64,000 nucleotides of DNA from Psychrobacter fozii (lineage in GTDB: Bacteria > Pseudomonadota > Gammaproteobacteria > Pseudomonadales > Moraxellaceae): assembly GCF_003217155.1 (NCBI RefSeq), contig NZ_QJSU01000006.1:1-64000 (forward strand), given 5' to 3'. The notes below the pieces were generated by a model. That model was not told the origin of the DNA, searched no databases, and worked only from the letters and a program-made list of their open reading frames with translations. Below are positions 44,359 through 52,646 of the stretch, one piece after another. How positions within the stretch are numbered: the first letter of the stretch is position 1; every line of letters begins with the position of its first letter. A program made the position numbers and the translations under genes.

Positions 44359-45054
44359 ATGAATATCAATACAATACCGGAAATCATTGAAGATATTAAA
44401 GCAGGCAAAATGGTCATACTCATGGATGATGAGGATAGAGAAAATGAAGGTGACTTGGTCATGGCCGCCTCTCTAGCCAAGCCTGAAGATATTAACTTCA
44501 TGATTACACATGCAAGAGGTTTGGTTTGTTTAACATTAACTTCCGAACGTTGCAAAAAATTGAACTTACCTTTGATGTGTAAAGACAACAAAGCACCTTA
44601 TAGTACAAATTTCACCGTTTCTATTGATGCAGCAAAAGGGGTAAGTACTGGAATATCAACGGCAGACAGAGCTCAGACTATCAGAACCGCTGTGTCTCAA
44701 GACGTTACCTCTGAGGACGTAGTGACACCAGGACATATTTTCCCACTAATGGCAAAAGAAGGCGGTGTTTTAGAGCGGGCAGGACATACTGAGGCTGGTT
44801 GCGACTTAGCCAGATTGGCTGGTTTGGAGCCTGCGGCGGCCATTGTAGAGATAATTAATGCAGATGGTGAAATGGCTCGTAGGAACGACTTAGTTAAATT
44901 TGCCGATACTCACAACTTAAAGATAGGTACTATCGATGAGCTGATTAAATATATTGAGCATCAAGAGGGTACTAAAAATACAGCTAATAATTTTGAAGAA
45001 ACGCTAACGTATGATTACTATGACAGCGATGAGCGTACCGTTGAATTGATTTAG
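44359..45054 (+). CDS. ribB: 3,4-dihydroxy-2-butanone-4-phosphate synthase RibB
   Basis: A riboflavin-biosynthesis enzyme making dihydroxybutanone phosphate from ribulose-5-phosphate. Signatures: VILMDDEDRENEGDLVMAA (Mg-binding/catalytic Glu-Asp cluster), STGISTADRAQTI, TPGHIFPLMAKEGGVLERAG and HTEAGCDLARLAG. About 231 aa from the ATG at 44359, which follows GGTGGA; ATG codons at 44341 and 44347 are alternatives. An acidic tail of about 25 residues (FEETLTYDYYDSDERTVELI) follows where RibBA fusions would continue into RibA. It lies inside the rut cluster, suggesting local flavin supply for RutA/RutF. Confidence 0.92.
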   Translation: MNINTIPEIIEDIKAGKMVILMDDEDRENEGDLVMAASLAKPEDINFMITHARGLVCLTLTSERCKKLNLPLMCKDNKAPYSTNFTVSIDAAKGVSTGISTADRAQTIRTAVSQDVTSEDVVTPGHIFPLMAKEGGVLERAGHTEAGCDLARLAGLEPAAAIVEIINADGEMARRNDLVKFADTHNLKIGTIDELIKYIEHQEGTKNTANNFEETLTYDYYDSDERTVELI

Positions 45055-45138
45055 TGCATTTGACTTAATTTTGAAATGTTATGAACCATTAGAGACTTTT
45101 ACCGCAAGTTAAATTTTACTGAAATTGGGCAGGTACAT

Positions 45139-45915
45139 ATGTTAATTAAAAAATATCCTTGTAAGAACGACACCTCAAAAACGATCGTATTTAGTTCAGG
45201 CTTAGGCGGGCATGCTAGTTTTTGGTTGCCTCAAATTGAGTGTTTTACAGAGCATTATAATGTGATTTGCTATGAACAAGAAGGGGTTCTGCCTGATAGC
45301 GAGCTCTTACCCGATGATTATTCTATGCAGGATTTGGCAGAGCAACTGATTGAAATATTAAAACAAGAAGGATTGTCCAACTGTCATTTTGTTGGTCACG
45401 CGCTTGGTGGGTTTATTGGTATTGAGGTTGCTCATAAAGCGCCAGAATTATTAGATAAATTGGTTATCTTAAATGGTTGGGAAAGCTTAGACCCTCACAC
45501 TATCAAGTGCTTTAGCGCGCGTCAGAGTTTGATAGAGAATACAGGGATCGAGGCATTTGTCCGAGCCCAAGCAATATTTCTATATCCCCCTATATGGATA
45601 TCAGACAACATAAACGCACTCACACAAAAAGAAGATAAAGCCATTGCCAGTTTCCCGCCAGTCCAGAACGTCTTAACAAGATTAAAGGCTTTGCAGTCTT
45701 ATCAGCCTCTGATAAACGCTAAGCATATTAAAAATAAAACGCTAGTTTTAAGCAATCTTGACGATGTTTTGGTGCCATGGCAACGTGGTTTGGCTTTGGC
45801 CAATAATATGCAAAATGCCCAGTTTGAATTAATGGTGACGGGTGGACATGCCAGTACAATCACTGAGACCTGCTCAACCAACAGCAAAATCCTTAAATTC
45901 TTATCTAAAATTTAA
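45139..45915 (+). CDS. rutD: RutD alpha/beta hydrolase
   Basis: A 258-aa alpha/beta hydrolase matching RutD, thought to speed up the hydrolysis of carbamate/aminoacrylate intermediates. FSSGLGGHASFWLPQIECF, FVGHALGGFIGIEVAHKAPE and LVILNGWESLDPHTIKCFSA follow the E. coli protein, including GHALG where many hydrolases have GHSMG. The C-terminal catalytic His is in VTGGHAST. It is separated from ribB by 84 bp. Confidence 0.9.
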   Translation: MLIKKYPCKNDTSKTIVFSSGLGGHASFWLPQIECFTEHYNVICYEQEGVLPDSELLPDDYSMQDLAEQLIEILKQEGLSNCHFVGHALGGFIGIEVAHKAPELLDKLVILNGWESLDPHTIKCFSARQSLIENTGIEAFVRAQAIFLYPPIWISDNINALTQKEDKAIASFPPVQNVLTRLKALQSYQPLINAKHIKNKTLVLSNLDDVLVPWQRGLALANNMQNAQFELMVTGGHASTITETCSTNSKILKFLSKI

Positions 45916-45933
45916 TATCAATTAGGACGTACT

Positions 45934-46530
45934 ATGACTGATTCCCTATCGTTATCCTCAGAAGGTCTTGCTCAGCTGTTTGGTAAGGCCAGATCCTTTA
46001 ACGCTTGGCAAAAAAAAGAGGTGCCAGATACACTACTTGAAGAGATCTATCACTTAGTTAAAATGGCACCTACCTCGGCCAACTGTTCACCTGCACGGTT
46101 TGTATTTCTCAGATCTGATGACGCTAAAGCGCGCTTAGAGCCAGCACTGTCATCAGGTAATATCGAAAAAACAATGACAGCACCTATCACCGTGATTGTC
46201 GCTCATGATAATGAATTTTATGAGCAACTTCCCAAATTATTTCCACATACGGATGCCAGATCATGGTTTAATTCTAGCCCTGAACTCATACAAGAGACGG
46301 CGTTTAGAAACAGTTCTATGCAAGCGGCTTATCTAATTTTGGCTTGTAGAGCCTTGGGTTTAGACACGGGCCCTATGTCTGGATTTAATAATGAACTGGT
46401 AGATAAAACCTTTCTTGAAGGTAGCAAATGGACCTCAAACCTACTGATTAATATAGGGTATGGCGAACCCGATCAATTATATAGCCGTCTGCCAAGATTA
46501 GACTTTGATGAAGCCTGTCAGATCTTATAA
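45934..46530 (+). CDS. rutE: RutE nitroreductase-family malonic semialdehyde reductase
   Basis: A 198-aa FMN-dependent nitroreductase-family protein close to Rut[40 protein letters not shown] and [20 protein letters not shown]. RutE-type enzymes reduce malonic semialdehyde to 3-hydroxypropionate. With mmsA in the same operon, the cluster has two outlets for the toxic aldehyde. AGGAC precedes the ATG. Confidence 0.92.
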   Translation: MTDSLSLSSEGLAQLFGKARSFNAWQKKEVPDTLLEEIYHLVKMAPTSANCSPARFVFLRSDDAKARLEPALSSGNIEKTMTAPITVIVAHDNEFYEQLPKLFPHTDARSWFNSSPELIQETAFRNSSMQAAYLILACRALGLDTGPMSGFNNELVDKTFLEGSKWTSNLLINIGYGEPDQLYSRLPRLDFDEACQIL

Positions 46531-46790
46531 GAAACCAATTATTTGTCCACTGAAATATCTTGTTTTAGGAGTAATAGACTGAATTGATGATACGTGGATG
46601 AGTGACAAGGAGATGGCGGCCACCATATATAATACAGCTATCGATTTATTCTTAAGAGATTCAGGACTTAAGAAAATAAAGATATAAGTCTTGTCTAACT
46701 GATTATGCTTTTATATAGTTGACTTTTTAAAAACCAACTGCTACATTTATGTGAGAATGTCGATTAGTACGTAGACACTCAACAAGATTC

Positions 46791-46822
46791 AAAGCCTTAC
46801 ATTAATTTGTAGGGCTTTTTTT
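46791..46822 (+). terminator. Terminator downstream of the rut operon
   Basis: AAAGCCTTACA pairs with TGTAGGGCTTT (one mismatch) over 6 nt, followed by TTTT. It lies about 260 nt after rutE and is the first good terminator there. Confidence 0.85.
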
Positions 46823-46962
46823 ATGCTTGATAGATTTAGTCACAATCAGCACATGTCAATGGGAACCAGTTAGCAGATGACGACTGCAACATACGATAAG
46901 TTATCAATGATTATCTGACTTGCATGTGATGATGACATAAGTTGATAGCACCTTATTTATTT

Positions 46963-46992
46963 AGCCCACGTTAGAAATAGCGTGGGCTTTTT
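46963..46992 (+). terminator. Terminator
   Basis: AGCCCACG pairs perfectly with CGTGGGCT over a 10-nt loop, followed by TTTTT. It isolates the antirepressor-like gene from upstream transcription. Confidence 0.85.
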
Positions 46993-47074
46993 GCGTCTTA
47001 GCGGTTGGCCATGTCTTCTACCTTGGTGACCAGCCTTTCCTATTTCAAGGTAGAAACTATGAGAGTAGAAATTT

Positions 47075-47614
47075 ATGACTTATCCAATTAATGTTAGCTT
47101 TTATGATGATGAATTAGTCGTTATCAACCACAACGGTGAGCCGTATGTGCCAATTAAACCTATTGTGGAGAACATGGGGTTAGACTGGAAAGATCAAAAT
47201 AGAAAGGTTAAAGCACGGTTTGAATCAACTGTCACCATTTTGACCACAGTCGCAGAAGACGGTAAATCACGTGAAATGATCTGCCTGCCATTACGGAAAC
47301 TGTCCGGTTGGCTTATGACTATTAGCCCAAACAAAGCTAAGAATGAGGTTGAAGATAAAATTATACGCTATCAAAATGAGTGTGATGATGTGCTTTGGCA
47401 GTATTGGGCTGGCAAACACCAAAGAATACAAGAAGCGCTTAATAATGTGTTTATACAAGAAAATATTTCACAGGCTAAAGGCTCATTCCATGGCAAAGGG
47501 TTAAGCAGTCGAAAGCAGGAGAAACAGACCAATCAGCGAACCATACTTTACTTACAAACATTGATACAGCCTGAATTAACAAACTTTAAGACCGCCACTA
47601 AGGCGGTTTTTTAA
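47075..47614 (+). CDS. Orphan phage antirepressor N-terminal-domain protein
   Basis: A 179-aa protein whose first 115 residues match the N-terminal domain of P22-type phage antirepressors (PINVSFYDDELVVINHNGEP, VPIKPIVENMGLDW, LPLRKLSGWLMTISPNKAK). The C-terminal domain of full antirepressors is missing; instead a basic, polar tail (SFHGKGLSSRKQEKQTNQRT) follows. No other phage gene is near, so it is a prophage remnant or a domesticated regulator. The last codons and stop are inside a terminator hairpin. The Shine-Dalgarno sequence is weak. Confidence 0.8.
   Translation: MTYPINVSFYDDELVVINHNGEPYVPIKPIVENMGLDWKDQNRKVKARFESTVTILTTVAEDGKSREMICLPLRKLSGWLMTISPNKAKNEVEDKIIRYQNECDDVLWQYWAGKHQRIQEALNNVFIQENISQAKGSFHGKGLSSRKQEKQTNQRTILYLQTLIQPELTNFKTATKAVF
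47591..47612 (+). terminator. Terminator overlapping the 3' end of the antirepressor-like gene
   Basis: ACCGCC pairs with GGCGGT over ACTAA, followed by TTTTT. It encodes the final Thr-Ala-Thr-Lys-Ala-Val-Phe residues just before the TAA stop. Confidence 0.85.
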
Positions 47615-47831
47615 TACCTAGAATTTGCCCGTTACGTGAATCTCCGCAATGGCCTATTTTACATCTACGATTTAGCAGGGATGCTATGTGCGAATTAACC
47701 AACCAACATCTTTATGATCCCTGCCTTTAAATCCGAAAATTTACCCTGCGTAAGTAAAATATTTATTCGCTTATTTGTATCAGTACCAGTAAAATGCGAG
47801 ACTGTTTTCTACACGAGTTTATGAGTAACCA

Positions 47832-49448
47832 ATGATACGTTTAACTGAAATTAAATTGCCATTAAATCATGCACCTGAAGATCTAACGACTGCTATAACG
47901 ACAAAACTTAAAATTTCTGCTGAGCAAATGGCGTCATTTGTGATGTTTAAACGTGGTTATGATGCTCGTAATAAAAGAAATATCCAATTAATTTATACGC
48001 TAGACATTACACTTACTGACCCAGATTTAACCAATGATTTGCTGGTTCAATTTGAGTCAGACAACCATGTTAAAGCAACGCCAGACACTAGTTATAAATA
48101 TGTAGGCGAAGCGCCAGAGGATTTAACTGAGCGTCCTGTTGTTATTGGTTTTGGACCTTGTGGTTTATTAGCAGCACTTACCCTTGCTCAAATGGGTTTT
48201 AAACCTATTATCATTGAACGTGGTAATGAAGTCAGACAACGTACCAAAGACACCTTTGGCTTTTGGCGTCAGCGTAAATTAAACACAGAATCAAACGTAC
48301 AATTCGGTGAAGGCGGAGCGGGTACCTTTTCCGACGGTAAATTATATAGCCAAGTGAAAGATCCCAATCATTATGGCCGTAAAGTCATGACAGAATTTGT
48401 AAAAGCCGGCGCACCAGATGAGATTTTATTTGTTAGTAAACCGCACATAGGTACTTATAAGTTAGTCACTATGGTAGAAAAAATGCGTGCCGAGATCATA
48501 GCGCTTGGTGGGGAAGTCCGTTTTGCTACTCGCGTAGACGACTTACACATCACTGACTCAAAAGTAACTGGCGTGACACTTAATACTGGCGAAACGTTAA
48601 AAACTAACCATGTTGTACTTGCTGTTGGTCATAGCGCCCGTGATACCTTCCAAATGATCCATGATAAAGGCGTGTATGTTGAAGCAAAACCTTTCTCTAT
48701 TGGTTTTAGGATTGAACATAAACAGTCAACCATAGACCAAGCACGCTTTGGTGACAATGCTGGAAACGAGATACTTGGCGCTGCGGATTACAAACTGGTT
48801 CATCATTGTAAAAATGGTCGGTCTGTTTATAGCTTCTGTATGTGTCCAGGTGGAACCGTGGTTGCCGCCGCATCAGAAGAAGGCCGTGTTGTCACTAACG
48901 GCATGAGCCAATATTCAAGAAACGAGCGTAACGCCAACAGTGCTATTGTTGTAGGTATCGACCCAGAGCGAGATTACCCAAACCACCCCCTTGCTGGTAT
49001 CGACTTACAAAGACAGCTAGAAACCTTAGCGTTTGAATTGGGCGGCAAAGACTACAGTGCCCCAGCGCAAACCATTGGTGATTTCTTAAAAGGTAAACCA
49101 GACTCAGCATTAGGCGATGTAAAACCGTCTTACACACCGGGCATTACCTTAACCGATTTAAGCAAAGCACTGCCAGACTTTGCCGTGGATGCCATACGTG
49201 AAGCCATTCCAGCGTTTAATAAAAAAATCAAAGGATTTTCATCTGATGATGGTTTATTGACTGGTGTAGAAACCAGAACATCGTCACCAATCAGCATTAA
49301 ACGCAATAAAGAATTTCAAAGCATTAACACCAAAGGATTATTCCCTGCAGGCGAAGGCGCTGGTTACGCAGGTGGCATACTATCAGCAGGGATCGATGGC
49401 ATCAAAGTGGCCGAAGCCGTGGCGAAATCAATGTTGAACATAGAGTGA
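47832..49448 (+). CDS. Uncharacterised FAD-dependent dehydrogenase (COG2509 type)
   Basis: A 538-aa protein of a widespread but uncharacterised FAD family. Residues 1-90 form a small N-terminal domain, then a dinucleotide-binding motif VIGFGPCGLLAALTLAQMGF (about 102-121) and the family signature NVQFGEGGAGTFSDGKLYSQ (about 156-175). CPGGTVVAAASEEGRVVTNG and GEGAGYAGGILSAGIDGIK lie towards the end. Relatives are predicted flavoproteins with unknown substrates. It stands alone with its own terminator at 49515; I see no partner gene. Confidence 0.88.
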   Translation: MIRLTEIKLPLNHAPEDLTTAITTKLKISAEQMASFVMFKRGYDARNKRNIQLIYTLDITLTDPDLTNDLLVQFESDNHVKATPDTSYKYVGEAPEDLTERPVVIGFGPCGLLAALTLAQMGFKPIIIERGNEVRQRTKDTFGFWRQRKLNTESNVQFGEGGAGTFSDGKLYSQVKDPNHYGRKVMTEFVKAGAPDEILFVSKPHIGTYKLVTMVEKMRAEIIALGGEVRFATRVDDLHITDSKVTGVTLNTGETLKTNHVVLAVGHSARDTFQMIHDKGVYVEAKPFSIGFRIEHKQSTIDQARFGDNAGNEILGAADYKLVHHCKNGRSVYSFCMCPGGTVVAAASEEGRVVTNGMSQYSRNERNANSAIVVGIDPERDYPNHPLAGIDLQRQLETLAFELGGKDYSAPAQTIGDFLKGKPDSALGDVKPSYTPGITLTDLSKALPDFAVDAIREAIPAFNKKIKGFSSDDGLLTGVETRTSSPISIKRNKEFQSINTKGLFPAGEGAGYAGGILSAGIDGIKVAEAVAKSMLNIE

Positions 49449-49514
49449 GAGCGGCTCTAAACGGTAAGCAAATCCTAATATTAAAACGCTTACCTAGATA
49501 AAAATATGCGATCG

Positions 49515-49560
49515 AAAAAGCCTTTCAAGCTATGAAGTATAAAGCTTGAAAGGCTTTTTT
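49515..49560. terminator. Terminator after the FAD-dehydrogenase gene
   Basis: AAAAAGCCTTTCAAGC pairs perfectly with GCTTGAAAGGCTTTTT over about 13 nt. It is a near copy of the terminator at 29685-29730. The remainder of the gap 49449-49845 contains the 50-bp repeat and a LysR operator. Confidence 0.92.
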
Positions 49561-49583
49561 GTGTTTTCAGCATTAGGCTGCAT

Positions 49584-49633
49584 AACTAAAATCTACCAAA
49601 TGAATTTTTACAGGTTTGACAGCATAGGTTAAA
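49584..49633. repeat. 50-bp dispersed repeat, copy 2
   Basis: Begins AACTAAAATCTACCAAATGA and is 43/50 identical to 27515-27564. It lies between a terminator and the promoter region of the LysR gene at 49846. Confidence 0.7.
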
Positions 49634-49754
49634 AAACTAATAAATTGATTAGATATTAAAAATTTTTAAAATGTTTTTTTAGAGTTGTTACAACATATTT
49701 ATTATTCACAACTTAAAAAACATAGGCAGTACAGAGGATTAATGGCACAAATTG

Positions 49755-49769
49755 ATTCCAAATTGGAAT
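49755..49769. promoter_or_regulatory. LysR-type operator, copy 1 (ATTCCA-N3-TGGAAT)
   Basis: ATTCCAAATTGGAAT lies about 77 bp before the LysR start. The same arms recur at 50861-50875 before the neighbouring FAD-oxidase gene, suggesting autoregulation plus target control. Confidence 0.68.
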
Positions 49770-49845
49770 GGCGTTAGTTTCCTAATTATTAAAATTGAGT
49801 TAAGATCGAAAAAGAAAATAATAGTCATAGGTACTGGAGTGCTGT

Positions 49846-50787
49846 ATGAGGAAATCTCTTCCATTTATGAGTTCTTTAGTCTTTTTTGAAGCTTCAGCTA
49901 GGTTGGGGAGTTTTACTAAAGCCGCTAAAGAGCTCTGTGTTACGCAGAGCGCGGTTAGTAAAAAGATTGGACTTTTAGAAGAGAGTTTAGGCTTTGAATT
50001 ATTTGCTAGGGAACCAAGACAGTTGATCCTGACTGAAGCTGGGGAGGAGTTTTACAATGAAACGAAAAGTGTTCTGCATCAAATGTATGAAAGCATTAAT
50101 AGGATAAAAAGATATGCTGATACCAATACGGTTACTATCACTTGTACTCAGGCAGTGTCTCACTACTGGTTATTCCCTAGAATAACTCGCTTTAATCTAA
50201 AGCATCCCGATATTGCTATCAATATTTATGCATCTAATGCCATCACCGAAGCTACCTGCGCCCAATTTGATCTGGGAATTCTAAATGGCACTGATGATTG
50301 GAAAGCTGATTTTCATAGTCATCTTCTATTTTTTGAAAGGATCTATCCGATATGCCAATACGAATACCCTATAGATAAACTATTGACTCCCGAGGAGATT
50401 CTGGACCAAAAATTGATTCACCTCGATCCTTCGGATTGGAAGTGGCCCACCTGGATTGATTGGTTTGCCAGTTTCGGAATCGAATTTAAGATTCCTAGTA
50501 ATGCGCAGCTTTTCAATCAGGTAACCCTTGCTTTAGAAGCCTCTAGGCAAGGCATGGGTATTGGGCTTGGATGGGAGTTCATGACAGAACAAATGCTGGA
50601 TAGACATGAATTGAAACGTGTCAGTGATGCATTTTATGCACCAAACATGGCTGACTTTCTGGTTTATAGGAAGTCAAGAGAGTTATCTGATGCAGCTAAG
50701 ATATTTCGCGATTGGCTATTAGAAGACGTATCAGAATCTCAAGGGGAGGCAATAACATTGGATGGTTTTTCCAGCAATTTATCATAG
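49846..50787 (+). CDS. LysR-family transcriptional regulator (GcvA-like)
   Basis: A 313-aa LysR protein of the GcvA-like subgroup: FFEASARLGSFTKAAKELCV with TQSAVSKKI as the HTH, and a C-terminal effector domain with WPTWIDWFASFGIEF as in GcvA/AmpR relatives. GGAG precedes the ATG. It shares a palindromic operator with the downstream FAD-oxidase gene, which is probably its target. Confidence 0.9.
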   Translation: MRKSLPFMSSLVFFEASARLGSFTKAAKELCVTQSAVSKKIGLLEESLGFELFAREPRQLILTEAGEEFYNETKSVLHQMYESINRIKRYADTNTVTITCTQAVSHYWLFPRITRFNLKHPDIAINIYASNAITEATCAQFDLGILNGTDDWKADFHSHLLFFERIYPICQYEYPIDKLLTPEEILDQKLIHLDPSDWKWPTWIDWFASFGIEFKIPSNAQLFNQVTLALEASRQGMGIGLGWEFMTEQMLDRHELKRVSDAFYAPNMADFLVYRKSRELSDAAKIFRDWLLEDVSESQGEAITLDGFSSNLS

Positions 50788-50860
50788 CCTACTTCTGTGC
50801 TAGCTTGCCGATATAAACAGTATTTTTATTGTTTTACCGTTTACTAGATATTTTATTGCG

Positions 50861-50875
50861 ATTCCAGTATGGAAT
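50861..50875. promoter_or_regulatory. LysR-type operator, copy 2 (ATTCCA-N3-TGGAAT)
   Basis: ATTCCAGTATGGAAT, flanked by G on the left and GGATG on the right, like copy 1 (GG on its right). It lies 81 bp before the FAD-oxidase ATG. Confidence 0.68.
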
Positions 50876-50955
50876 GGATGTGTTCTAAATATTCGTTTGT
50901 TAAAGAAAGAGAGACTCTCTAATATCACTCTAAATACTTATTCTGGAGTGAATAG

Positions 50956-52272
50956 ATGAAAACATTAAAACGATTTCCTGCAGTGGATGGTTCACTGGGG
51001 TGGTACGAGAGCATGCCAGTCCAACGAACTCATCCTGTTAAGCAGGTCACTAAAAATCAGTACTTTGATTATATTGTTGTTGGAGCAGGTTTTACCGGGT
51101 TATCAACAGCCGGCCGTTTAGCAGAACTTGAGCCTGATTCTAAAATAGCAGTTATAGATGCGTTAATGGTAGGTCAGGGGACTTCTGGACGAAATGCTGG
51201 ATTTATTATTGATCTTCCTCATAATTTAGATTCGAATGAGTCGAGTGTACTTGCCGATACTCATATTCGGGAACTGAATTGTTTTGCTATATCAAGATTG
51301 GATAGAATTCGACAAGAGCAAGGAGACAATGTTTACTGGAATCAAGTTGGTAAATATATGGCTGCTCATGAAGAAAAACACTTTAAAAATTTGGATTCTT
51401 TCACAAAAACATTAGATTCGATTAATTCAGATTACGAAATTGTAGAAGGGGCCGACTTAGCGTCTCGTCTCGGAACTGGATACTATAAAAAAGCTGTTTA
51501 TACAAATGGTAATGTCTTAGTTAATCCGGCTGCGTTAGTGGTTTCTGTTGCTAAAAACTTACCTAACAATGTGGAAATTTTTGAAAAATCAAAAGTTACA
51601 TCAGTCGATTTTAATCTAAAAAAACTCTATTTTGATAATGGTGTATTGACTGCTAATACAATTATATTGGCAACTAATTCATTCACGGAAGAGTTCGGTG
51701 GCTGCAAAAATAAATTAGCACCTGTTTTTACCTACGCTAGCTTAACCAAACCACTAAATGAGGATGCACTTCATAAATTTAAGAAAGTTTCTCCATGGGG
51801 AGTTACTTCTGCCCACCCAGCTGGTACAACGGTTCGTTTTACATCTGACAACCGAATACTGATTCGTAATTCATTTGATGTTTTACCTGATTTGCTCAGT
51901 AATCAAAAAATGATTGATGAAGCTAAAGTACATCACCGCAGCTCTTTTATGGCACGTTTCCCTTCTTTGGACGCTATTCCCTTTGAATACAGTTGGGGAG
52001 GAATGTTGTGTATGACTATGAATCATGAACCTGTTTTTAGTGAGTCTTACCCAGGGGTTTATGCAATAGCTGCAATGAATGGTGTGGGTATAGCAAAAGG
52101 TACTTATCTTGGTTATTACATGGCAGAGATGATTAAGGGTAATAAAAGCGAGGATTTGGACTTTATTTTAAGTAACTCCAATCCAAGCTGGGTGCCACCC
52201 GATCCTTTCAAAACTATCGGAGCAAGAGTACGACTATCGATTGAGCAGCGTACTGCAAAGGGCGACAAGTAG
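50956..52272 (+). CDS. FAD-dependent amine/amino-acid oxidase (DAO family, PuuB-like)
   Basis: A 438-aa DAO-fold oxidase. An N-terminal extension with GWYESMP (a feature of gamma-glutamylputrescine-oxidase-like proteins) precedes the FAD motif YIVVGAGFTGLSTAGRLAE (about 37-55) and VGQGTSGRNAGF (about 76). The C-terminus has YSWGGMLCMTMNHEPVF and the FAD-closing GVYAIAAMNGVGIAKGTYLG. It probably oxidises an N-substituted amine or amino acid, releasing H2O2. It is a single-gene target of the adjacent LysR. Confidence 0.85.
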   Translation: MKTLKRFPAVDGSLGWYESMPVQRTHPVKQVTKNQYFDYIVVGAGFTGLSTAGRLAELEPDSKIAVIDALMVGQGTSGRNAGFIIDLPHNLDSNESSVLADTHIRELNCFAISRLDRIRQEQGDNVYWNQVGKYMAAHEEKHFKNLDSFTKTLDSINSDYEIVEGADLASRLGTGYYKKAVYTNGNVLVNPAALVVSVAKNLPNNVEIFEKSKVTSVDFNLKKLYFDNGVLTANTIILATNSFTEEFGGCKNKLAPVFTYASLTKPLNEDALHKFKKVSPWGVTSAHPAGTTVRFTSDNRILIRNSFDVLPDLLSNQKMIDEAKVHHRSSFMARFPSLDAIPFEYSWGGMLCMTMNHEPVFSESYPGVYAIAAMNGVGIAKGTYLGYYMAEMIKGNKSEDLDFILSNSNPSWVPPDPFKTIGARVRLSIEQRTAKGDK

Positions 52273-52319
52273 TAAAATTAAAACCTGCCCCCTACTGTCA
52301 AATCCGTATAGTTAAACTT

Positions 52320-52503
52320 GGGAGGTTTTAGTTATGCAGTCTGATGCTGAAAGCTAAATCACACTTGTCTTGATTGGCTTTCTGGTGACACTAATCTATT
52401 AGCAGGCATTGGCTATCAAGGCATTGGCTATCAAAGTATTGCAAAGTTACATGAACAAACCTTCACTCCATTTAAAAAACCTCGTGGTGGTCAATTGTTA
52501 TAG
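52320..52503 (+). pseudogene. IS5-like transposase fragment
   Basis: The frame LDWLSGDTNLLAGIGYQGIG, then YQSIAKLHEQTFTPFKKPRGGQLL, resembles the region of IS5-family transposases reading LLADxGYQGIxKLH...KKPRG. The unit GGCATTGGCTATCAA is duplicated in tandem (52405-52419, 52420-52434). A stop follows at about 52500. The gap 52273-52646 holds nothing else recognised. Confidence 0.6.
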
Positions 52504-52646
52504 AAATGCAAAATTAAATGCTACCTTATTAATTAAAGTCGCTAACTTGGAGTGAAAGCTTACGGGGAGTCAACATGTTTAACCACAGAGGTCATCTTTT
52601 ACTCTGATAAATATCTTCTTTATTGGTGTGTATTTTTATAAAAATA

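Larger units (their letters stand above)
46531..47074. other. 544-bp intergenic region between rutE and the antirepressor-like gene
   Basis: It contains two terminators (listed separately), a 29-codon micro-ORF (46598-46687, MSDKEMAATIYNTAIDLF...) of doubtful reality, and the dyad TTCTACCTTG/CAAGGTAGAA (47016-47055), 20 bp before the next start codon. That dyad is a possible operator or leader hairpin. Confidence 0.5.
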
